A model generated the notes under the pieces. It ran no database searches and had not been told where the DNA came from. It worked only from the letters and a program-made list of their open reading frames with translations. The position numbers were made by a program, and so were the translations under genes. From the NCBI GenBank assembly GCA_030648205.1, contig JAUSIH010000111.1:1-32994 (forward strand): 32,994 nt of DNA. Reading direction: 5' to 3'. This stretch comes from Dehalococcoidia bacterium (lineage in GTDB: Bacteria; Chloroflexota; Dehalococcoidia; JAUSIH01). Positions 27,409 to 32,994 of the stretch are shown here, in pieces. Each line of letters starts with the position of its first letter. The stretch's first letter is position 1.

Positions 27409-27972
27409 CTACGGCCGCACGCCGGTGAGCCGCGCCAGCTTCACGCCGCTGAACACCGCCACCGCCACGTACCACTTGACCCGCGTGCGGCTGGCGTCCT
27501 TCGTCTCCAGGCTGCCGATGCGCTCCGCCTGCAGCCCGCCCGGCGCGGTCAGGCCGGCCACGGCCCCCTCGCCGAGCTGCAGCGCGTGAATCGTGGAGCA
27601 GTCCGCGCTGGAGCCGACGGTCTTCGCGTCGCTTATCCAGTCGTTGACGGCCACGGGGATGCCGTCGTAGTACTGCACCATCTGGCCGAACTGGTTGCGG
27701 TCCGTCTCCAGCACCCCGCTGCCGGTGGCGCGGGCCAGCCCGGAGAGCGTCCGGCGGGAGCGGCGACTCATCAGCAGCAGGTGCGGCTTGCCGCCCTTGA
27801 CCCGGTCAATCAGCTCGTCGAGCTTGTCCAGGGTGAGCGTCGCGCCGTTCGTGCCCATGCTGACCGACTGGCCCGACGGGCACAGCTTATCCACGCCGTC
27901 GAAGCTCTTGGCGTCGGCGGACGCGTCGCCGTTCACGAACGTGTCCACTAACCGGACAACTTGACCATACAA
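27409..27972 (-). pseudogene. Major capsid protein, 5'-truncated
   Basis: The C-terminal part of a phage major capsid protein, 187 codons open. Capsid-like segments are DTFVNGDASADAKSFDGVDKL, LDKLDELIDRVKGGKPHLLLMSRRSRRTLSGLARATGSG, VQYYDGIPVAVNDWISDAKTVG, LGEGAVAGLTAPGGLQAERIGSLETKDASRTRVKWYVAVAVFSGVKLARLTG. Family members recalled from general knowledge carry about 120-130 further N-terminal residues, which are absent here. Homology-like sequence stops near 27955, and only 16 bases beyond the open frame lies the terminator of the XRE gene. No Shine-Dalgarno or credible start is present, so the product is probably not made. Confidence 0.72.
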
Positions 27973-27980
27973 ACCGGTTG

Positions 27981-28015
27981 GAAAAAGAAGGGGTGGGCTA
28001 CACAGCCCACCCCTT
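27981..28015 (-). terminator. Intrinsic terminator of the XRE regulator gene
   Basis: A perfect 12-bp stem AAGGGGTGGGCT / AGCCCACCCCTT (27988-27999 and 28004-28015), loop ACAC. On the minus strand it is followed by TCTTTTTC. It lies 50 bases after the XRE stop and abuts the truncated capsid gene. Confidence 0.85.
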
Positions 28016-28065
28016 CCCCTTTCATTGCCAGTCGTTCACCCTTGGCGCGGCTCCCGATCTCTACA

Positions 28066-28494
28066 TCAGGTCGGTGATGCAGGCGGGTTGTTGTCTCTCC
28101 GATTTCCCTTCCAGCGAATGTACTCGAGGAAGGGAAGTAATTCACGCTTCTCAAACTCAGTCAACCTTGCGAACGGGTCAGATGGCCGAGGTTCCTGTCT
28201 CAGAGTGTCGACAAAGTCCATCGGTATGCGGTCCACGCACTTCCACATTTCTTTCTCAGGCAATCGGTAGGCACGTGCCCAAGCGCTGAAATGACCGTCC
28301 TTCGGCTTCCTCAAGCCCTTTTCCACCAAATAAACGAAATTTGGCTTAACCCCTACGCGCATGGCAATGGACTCCACAGACAAACCACTTGTCTTGCGGC
28401 TGTCTTTGAGAAGAGTGCCCAAACCGGCGTAGGTGCGACGCCCAGGCGACTTTCCAGACCTACGACTTTTAGAGGGTGATTCAGGCGGCAGCAT
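28066..28494 (-). CDS. XRE-family helix-turn-helix transcriptional regulator
   Basis: A 142-aa protein. A basic Ser/Arg/Lys-rich N-terminus is followed by a Cro/C1-type helix-turn-helix at about residues 25-80 (LGTLLKDSRKTSGLSVESIAMRVGVKPNFVYLVEKGLRKP). A C-terminal acidic/aromatic helical part ends in FEKRELLPFLEYIRWK. The ATG at 28494 has AAGGGG about 10 bases upstream; the open frame continues farther but through the promoter region. It is divergent from the pyrE-like gene and probably controls both through the palindrome at 28557-28572. The gene is AT-richer than the host-type genes around it. Confidence 0.88.
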   Translation of the reverse strand: MLPPESPSKSRRSGKSPGRRTYAGLGTLLKDSRKTSGLSVESIAMRVGVKPNFVYLVEKGLRKPKDGHFSAWARAYRLPEKEMWKCVDRIPMDFVDTLRQEPRPSDPFARLTEFEKRELLPFLEYIRWKGNRRDNNPPASPT

Positions 28495-28548
28495 GCATGG
28501 CACGCCCCTTTTTATACCAGAGGGACAATAACTGCAATGCGGCAGATA

Positions 28549-28576
28549 TTGACAATTATACCATTTGGTATATAAT
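28549..28576 (+). promoter_or_regulatory. Consensus promoter of the pyrE-like gene with operator palindrome in the spacer
   Basis: TTGACA (28549-28554), 16-base spacer, TATAAT (28571-28576): both boxes are perfect. The spacer holds the palindrome TATACC-ATTT-GGTATA (28557-28572). On the minus strand the same palindrome overlaps a TATAAT (28560-28555) that could be the -10 of the XRE gene. A further half site TATACC is at 28513-28518, within the XRE leader. Confidence 0.75.
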
Positions 28577-28719
28577 ACAGCCACAGTGAGTAGCAACAGA
28601 TCGCTTCAAGTACCTCACCTGCCTCTTGGCCTCTCCATGTCCTCAAAAAAGCCCACTTACCTTGAACCGCGATGTGCATCCCCTTCGTGCTTTGCAGCCA
28701 TCAACGAGGAGGTTGTATA

Positions 28720-29361
28720 ATGGTTGCCTGTCAAGGGAGGCGAGAAGTGGGAAAAGAACAACGTAGAGAGAGAATCAAAACGCTGATCGAGAAACTCGCC
28801 ATGCGGTATGGCGATTTTGTGCTTTCCTCCGGGCAAAAGAGCAAATATTACTTTGACGGTAAGATGGCTACAACCGACCCGGAAGCAGCCACTCTCATAG
28901 CCGAAGAAATCTTCGAAGCGCTCCGGAATGTCGACGTCAAAGCTGTTGGCGGATTGACGATTGGCGCTGCGCTGATGGCTCCTGCGATCTCCTTGATAGG
29001 TCGCCGTGAAGGGAGACTAATCCCAGCCTTCGTGGTCAGAGATCAGCGCAAAGAACACGGAACCAAGAAGTTCATAGAAGGGTACTTGCCCAAGGGGCCG
29101 GAAGCGAAGGTCGCCATCATAGATGACGTAATTACTGGTGGGGGCTCGGTCCTTAAGGCAATCGATAAGGTTGAGGAAGAGGGGTGTGAAGTCGTCAAGG
29201 TTATTGTCCTTTTGGACCGGCATCAAGGCGGCAGCGAGGAAGTGAGACGCCGGGGCTACGATTTTGTCGCGATCCTCCACGCGGATTCAATGGGGAGGGT
29301 GACCGTTGACGAACCTTCAACAAATTCGCGGCGAACTGCTCAAGGGGTTCTATCTTCGTAA
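28720..29361 (+). CDS. pyrE: Orotate phosphoribosyltransferase-like protein
   Basis: A 213-aa type I phosphoribosyltransferase closest to PyrE, which converts orotate and PRPP to OMP in pyrimidine synthesis. LAMRYGDFVLSSGQKSKYYFDGK is the PyrE N-terminal signature. VVRDQRKEHGTKKFIEG is the flexible catalytic loop (Lys and His-Gly-Thr), and VAIIDDVITGGGSVLKAID is the PRPP-binding motif. The ATG has GAGGAGGT 7 bases upstream. No other pyrimidine gene is nearby. Orphan PyrE-like enzymes can have salvage or regulatory roles, so the substrate is not certain. It is controlled by a consensus promoter with an operator-like palindrome shared with the XRE gene. Its last 56 bases overlap the next ORF. 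Confidence 0.88.
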   Translation: MVACQGRREVGKEQRRERIKTLIEKLAMRYGDFVLSSGQKSKYYFDGKMATTDPEAATLIAEEIFEALRNVDVKAVGGLTIGAALMAPAISLIGRREGRLIPAFVVRDQRKEHGTKKFIEGYLPKGPEAKVAIIDDVITGGGSVLKAIDKVEEEGCEVVKVIVLLDRHQGGSEEVRRRGYDFVAILHADSMGRVTVDEPSTNSRRTAQGVLSS

Positions 29362-29647
29362 TCTGGACGCTTTGGCGCGTCTCTGCAATAAAACGGCAAC
29401 GGATTCCGCAAGACCGTTGCCGTTTTTTGTTATGCAATGCATATTCCTTAGGGTTGCCGCCGATTGGCGTGAGCGTCCGATGACTCCAGAAGAAGCAAGC
29501 CAGTGGAAACAATGGCTGGGGAAACCTCTTGAGGACGTTATCGCAGGACTTGAGAACGGTGCCCCTGAGAATGAGATGTATGACATCTTGAATAAGCTTG
29601 TTTCCGCCTACTCGGTTGCTGAGACCTTTTCTTCAAGATTCAGGTAG
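29306..29647 (+). CDS. Small ORF of unknown function overlapping pyrE and containing a terminator
   Basis: A 113-aa frame, TTG start at 29306 with GGGAGGGTG about 6 bases upstream, inside the 3' end of the pyrE-like gene. The protein looks natural and helical (LLKGFYLRNLDALARLCNKT, then PLPFFVMQCIFLRVAADWRERPMTPEEASQWKQWLG, then DILNKLVSAYSV), so I think it is real, but the family is not recognised. A strong intrinsic terminator lies within it (29391-29429). An alternative is a shorter protein from the ATG at 29432, after the terminator. Function unknown. Confidence 0.5.
   Translation: MTNLQQIRGELLKGFYLRNLDALARLCNKTATDSARPLPFFVMQCIFLRVAADWRERPMTPEEASQWKQWLGKPLEDVIAGLENGAPENEMYDILNKLVSAYSVAETFSSRFR
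29391..29429 (+). terminator. Intrinsic terminator after pyrE, within the small ORF
   Basis: A perfect 12-bp stem AAACGGCAACGG / CCGTTGCCGTTT (29391-29402 and 29414-29425) with an 11-base loop and a run of six T ending at 29428. It lies 30 bases after the pyrE stop. Confidence 0.88.
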
Positions 29648-30344
29648 ATGTCAACGACTGTCTAGCCCCTTCCAAATGTGGAAAACGGGGAACCTCTCGG
29701 CCCCATGTGTAGTCGCTTGCCTGTCTCTCACTGCCAAGTACTATGAACGCCGAGAAGCAGCGTCCTCTTGCATCTCGGTTGGTCGTTCGCTGTTCGCGAA
29801 CGTGAACTTCACCAATGTCAATCCACATGCAAGAGAACTGGCGGAATGGGGGGAGTACGCTATTCAGCGCGGGGTCGGCCCGGTCCTCCGCCCTGGGGAG
29901 CGGCGTCTGCGCAGGTAGCGCACGAGGAACAGTCCGGAGTCGATGATGACGACGCTCACGTAGGTGATGGAGCGGTCCAGCAGGATAACGGAAAGCGCCG
30001 CCATCCCTGCGCCGCCGACTGTCGCGGACCAATCCGCGCCGCTCGGAACGCGCCGTGTCTCTCCTGTCTCCGGCTCTGAGCCGATGTCCAGGGCAGCGAA
30101 AGGCGAAGCGGCGAGGCTCGTGGCGCGTCGTCTACCGCCACGGGCATGAAAACAGGGGCGCGCGCCCCCCGCGCGAGCATGGTGCTCCGGCGCACGATCC
30201 CGTCGGCCAGCACAAGCAGCACCCGCGCCCGCCACAAGGCACGCGCGGCTCTGTTCGGGGCCTGCCCGTGCAGAGGGCGGCCTGGGCCTATCAGGGGCCT
30301 CCCTTGCGATTCCAGGCCACGCGCATCACCATTCGCCCGCATCA
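29648..30344. other. Gene-free region, no supported feature
   Basis: About 700 bases. The left third is AT-richer, like the pyrE cassette; from about 29860 the composition becomes host-like and GC-rich. Minus-strand frames around 29864-30387 contain short plausible stretches (for example AALSVILLDRSITYVSVVIIDSGLFLVRYLRRR, a possible membrane segment, and ARVLLVLADGIVRRSTMLARGA) in two different frames. A decayed, frameshifted membrane protein gene is possible. I cannot support an intact gene. Confidence 0.4.
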
Positions 30345-30373
30345 TTGACACGCGGCCCGTCGCGGCATATAAA
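30345..30373 (+). promoter_or_regulatory. Promoter of the second restriction gene
   Basis: Perfect TTGACA (30345-30350), 17-base spacer, TATAAA (30368-30373). The start of transcription would be near 30380, giving a leader of about 125 bases. Confidence 0.65.
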
Positions 30374-30505
30374 GAGGGCGTTACCACGCAACCGGGACTC
30401 GGCCCTCTCCGAAAGGGAGTATCCCAGGAGCAAAGCTACAAAACGCTCAAAAAGGTGCACTCCAGAGAGCCTACGTTTGTTCGCATCGGACTAGGGAGAG
30501 ATAGC

Positions 30506-32994
30506 GTGGCTAACGAATTCTTTGAGCACCCCATCCTCAACTCCCCCTATGAATACCCGGCACGGCACTGGGAGCTTGATGCCCAGGGCCAGCCAACCCA
30601 GCGAATCATTGAGAGTCGCCGCAAGGCGGAGTTCATTACGCCGATTCCTAAACCCAGGAAGCGTAGGGCGGTCGCGGCTCAGCCACAAATGGTATTCGAC
30701 GAAGGCAAAGGTCTTTCCACCAAGGCTCAGCAATACGATCCCACTTCAAACATCAACGAGGTGCGCCAAAACGTCGACGCGTGGCGAGCGTTGCCCAACC
30801 CAAGCCAATGGCAGGTCAGCACGGAGACGGCACGCCTGCTCCAGCACTGGCGGCACCACAAGTTCGGCGGCGTCCGCCCGTTCTTCTGTCAGGTGGAAGC
30901 AGTCGAAACTGCTATCTGGCTGACCGAGGTTGCTCCCCAATCCAAGAGTGGCAAACGATTGCTCGACTACCTGGCGAGCGCCAACAAGGACGCCAACCCT
31001 GAACTCATGCGCTTTGCGCTGAAACTCGCAACCGGCGCGGGCAAGACCACCGTCATGGCCATGCTCATCGCGTGGCAGACAATCAACGCGGTGCGTCGAC
31101 CCGGCAGTAAGCACTTCACGCGCGGCTTCCTCGTCGTCACCCCAGGCATCACGATCAAAGACCGTCTTCGCGTCCTCCAGCCAAATGACCCGGACAGCTA
31201 CTACGCCAGCCGCGAGCTGGTACCAGACGATATGCTGGACGACGTGAACCGCGCCAAGATCGTCATCACCAACTTCCACGCATTCAAGCCCCGCGAGCGC
31301 GTCGATCTCTCCGCCGGAGGACGTGCGCTGTTGAAAGGCCGCACCGGCGACGAGCTGAACACCATCGAAACCGAGGGCCAGATGATCCAGCGCGTCATGC
31401 CCGACCTCATGGGGATGAAAAACATTCTCGTGTTGAACGACGAGGCCAATCACTGCTACCGCGAAAAGCCCAACACGGACGAAGACGACGATCTAAAAGG
31501 CGACGAGAGGAAGGAGGCGGCAAAGAATAGCGAAGCCGCCCGCCTTTGGATTTCCGGCCTCGAAGCCGTCAATCGCAAGCTCGGCCTCGCACGCGTTATC
31601 GACCTCTCGGCCACCCCGTTCTTTCTCAGCGGCTCGGGCTATGTCGAGGGCACCTTGTTCCCGTGGACCATGAACGACTTCTCACTCATGGACGCCATCG
31701 AATGCGGCATCGTAAAGCTGCCACGCGTTCCTGTCGCCGAGAACATTCCTGGCAACGAGATGCCGATGTATCGGAATCTCTGGGAGAACATCCGCAAGGA
31801 CATGCCCAAGAAAGGCCGAGGCCAGGGCGAGGAACTCGATCCCCTCAAACTTCCCACCCGACTGCAAACTGCTCTCCAGGCTCTCTACGGCCACTACGAG
31901 AAGACCTTCAAGCTGTGGGAAGAAAAGGGCATTCGTGTGCCGCCCTGTTTCATCATCGTCTGCCAGAACACCGCCATCTCGAAACTCGTTTACGACTATG
32001 TCTCAGGATTCTTCCAGAAGGATCAAAACGGTCTGCCGAAGCTGGTGAATGGCCGCCTTGACCTCTTCCGTAACTTTGATGAGCACGGCAACCCTTTCGC
32101 CCGTCCGAACACCCTGCTTATCGACAGCGAGCAACTCGAATCCGGCGAAGCATTGGACGACAACTTCCGTGGTATGGCCGCAGATGAGATTGAACGCTTC
32201 CGTCGCGAGATCGTGGAACGCGGCGGCAAGCTCGCTAATGAACTTCAACAGGGCAAGGAACTCGACGACGTGACGCTTCTCCGCGAGGTGATGAATACTG
32301 TCGGCAAGTACGGCCAGTTGGGCGGAGCGATTCGCTGCGTCGTCTCCGTTTCCATGCTCACGGAAGGCTGGGATGCGAATACCGTCACTCACGTCCTCGG
32401 CATTCGCGCCTTTGGCACCCAGCTCCTGTGCGAGCAGGTCATTGGGCGCGCGCTCCGCCGCCAGTCCTACGAACTGAACGAAGACGGTCCGGACAAAGGT
32501 CTCTTCAATGTCGAATACGCCGATGTTTTCGGCATTCCCTTCGACTTCACGGCCAAGCCGGTCATCGCCCCGCCGCAACCGCCGCGGGAGACGGTTCAGG
32601 TCAAAGCCATCCGCCCGGAGCGCGACGCGCTCGAAATCCATTTCCCCCGCGTCGAAGGCTATCGCGTCGAACTGCCCGAAGAACGCCTCACTGCCAGCTT
32701 CAACAACGATTCCATTCTCGAACTCAGCCCCGACCTCGTCGGCCCGTCCATCACGCGAAACTCCGGCATCATCGGCGAAGGCGTGGATATGAACTTGGAA
32801 CATCTGGGAGACATGCGGCCCTCCACGCTGCTCTTCCACGTCACCCAGCGCCTGCTCTACACGAAATGGCGCGACCCCGGCGAGGAGCCGAAGCTCCATC
32901 TCTTCGGCCAGCTCAAGCGCATCACCAAGCAGTGGCTCGACACCTGTCTCGTCTGCAAGGGCGGCACCTATCCCGCCCAGCTCAGGTATCAGGA
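30506..32994 (+). CDS. Type III-like restriction helicase (BPTD_3080-like), 3' end beyond the window
   Basis: A partial frame of 829 codons, open to the window edge. It begins VANEFFEHPILNSPYEYPARHWELD, then has a superfamily 2 helicase core: Walker A TGAGKTT (about 176-182), motif II NDEANH (Asp312-Glu313-Ala314), motif III LSATPFF (about 367) and motif V/VI SMLTEGWDANTVTHV and QVIGRALRRQ (about 645-653). The architecture matches a type III restriction subunit family known as BPTD_3080-like; the nuclease part would lie past the edge. The GTG start has GGGAGAG 5 bases upstream. It differs strongly from the Res at 8077 and is a separate system. Its methyltransferase partner is not seen in this window. 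Confidence 0.88.
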   Translation, partial: MANEFFEHPILNSPYEYPARHWELDAQGQPTQRIIESRRKAEFITPIPKPRKRRAVAAQPQMVFDEGKGLSTKAQQYDPTSNINEVRQNVDAWRALPNPSQWQVSTETARLLQHWRHHKFGGVRPFFCQVEAVETAIWLTEVAPQSKSGKRLLDYLASANKDANPELMRFALKLATGAGKTTVMAMLIAWQTINAVRRPGSKHFTRGFLVVTPGITIKDRLRVLQPNDPDSYYASRELVPDDMLDDVNRAKIVITNFHAFKPRERVDLSAGGRALLKGRTGDELNTIETEGQMIQRVMPDLMGMKNILVLNDEANHCYREKPNTDEDDDLKGDERKEAAKNSEAARLWISGLEAVNRKLGLARVIDLSATPFFLSGSGYVEGTLFPWTMNDFSLMDAIECGIVKLPRVPVAENIPGNEMPMYRNLWENIRKDMPKKGRGQGEELDPLKLPTRLQTALQALYGHYEKTFKLWEEKGIRVPPCFIIVCQNTAISKLVYDYVSGFFQKDQNGLPKLVNGRLDLFRNFDEHGNPFARPNTLLIDSEQLESGEALDDNFRGMAADEIERFRREIVERGGKLANELQQGKELDDVTLLREVMNTVGKYGQLGGAIRCVVSVSMLTEGWDANTVTHVLGIRAFGTQLLCEQVIGRALRRQSYELNEDGPDKGLFNVEYADVFGIPFDFTAKPVIAPPQPPRETVQVKAIRPERDALEIHFPRVEGYRVELPEERLTASFNNDSILELSPDLVGPSITRNSGIIGEGVDMNLEHLGDMRPSTLLFHVTQRLLYTKWRDPGEEPKLHLFGQLKRITKQWLDTCLVCKGGTYPAQLRYQ

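Noticed and set aside
22568-27972. Complete inducible prophage
   Set aside because: No integrase, terminase, portal, tape measure or lysis gene is present, and the capsid gene is truncated.
29864-30387. Two overlapping minus-strand frames with a hydrophobic stretch
   Set aside because: Neither has a clear start, Shine-Dalgarno or recognisable family. I noted it only as a possible decayed membrane protein.

Overview
This is a high-GC bacterial chromosome segment. It carries a replication-origin neighbourhood (dnaA, a candidate oriC with two identical DnaA boxes, obgE, nadD, and gyrB about 4 kb further on), flanked by accessory DNA. The mix of gene families (an F420-type luciferase-like oxidoreductase, paired acyl-CoA dehydrogenases, a LiaF-like membrane protein, a VapBC pair), the frequent GTG/TTG starts and the dense short palindromic repeats suggest Chloroflexota, possibly Dehalococcoidia-like. 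No rRNA or other phylogenetic marker was tested, so this is an inference.

Layout. 42-5720 (all minus strand) is a metabolic block: a luciferase-like oxidoreductase, a stand-alone Lrp/AsnC ligand-binding (RAM) protein, two acyl-CoA dehydrogenases that may form a heteromer, a HIT hydrolase, and an unrecognised protein with a possible nuclease core. 6037-10785 (plus) is a type III restriction-modification operon with its own consensus promoter. Its mod gene is split by what looks like one missing A in an A-tract; res is intact. 10875-13868 (minus) is an operon of LiaF-like protein, fmt and a nitronate-monooxygenase-like flavoprotein. 14276-17832 (plus) is dnaA - candidate oriC - obgE - nadD. A PIG-L deacetylase converges on nadD. 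vapBC follows, converging on gyrB, whose terminator lies inside the 3' end of vapC. A membrane protein precedes gyrB.

22568-27972 (minus) is a fragment of phage structural genes: a 5'-truncated major capsid protein, small head/tail genes, an adaptor-like protein, a large tail protein with a propeller-like front half, and a small OB-like protein. No terminase, portal, tape measure or integrase is present. Host-type dispersed repeats sit in four of its gaps, yet the reading frames between them are intact.

28066-29647 is an AT-richer cassette. An XRE regulator is divergent from an orphan pyrE-like gene, across a consensus promoter with a palindromic operator in its spacer. A small ORF downstream contains a strong intrinsic terminator. 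29648-30344 holds no gene I can support. From 30345 a second consensus promoter drives a large type III-like restriction helicase that runs off the right edge.

Nearly every longer gap in the left block and the phage block holds dispersed palindromic repeats. One family is a composite of three successive hairpins whose stems differ between four copies yet stay paired. I rate that family, the mod frameshift, the XRE/pyrE operator cassette and the phage block as the most interesting observations.
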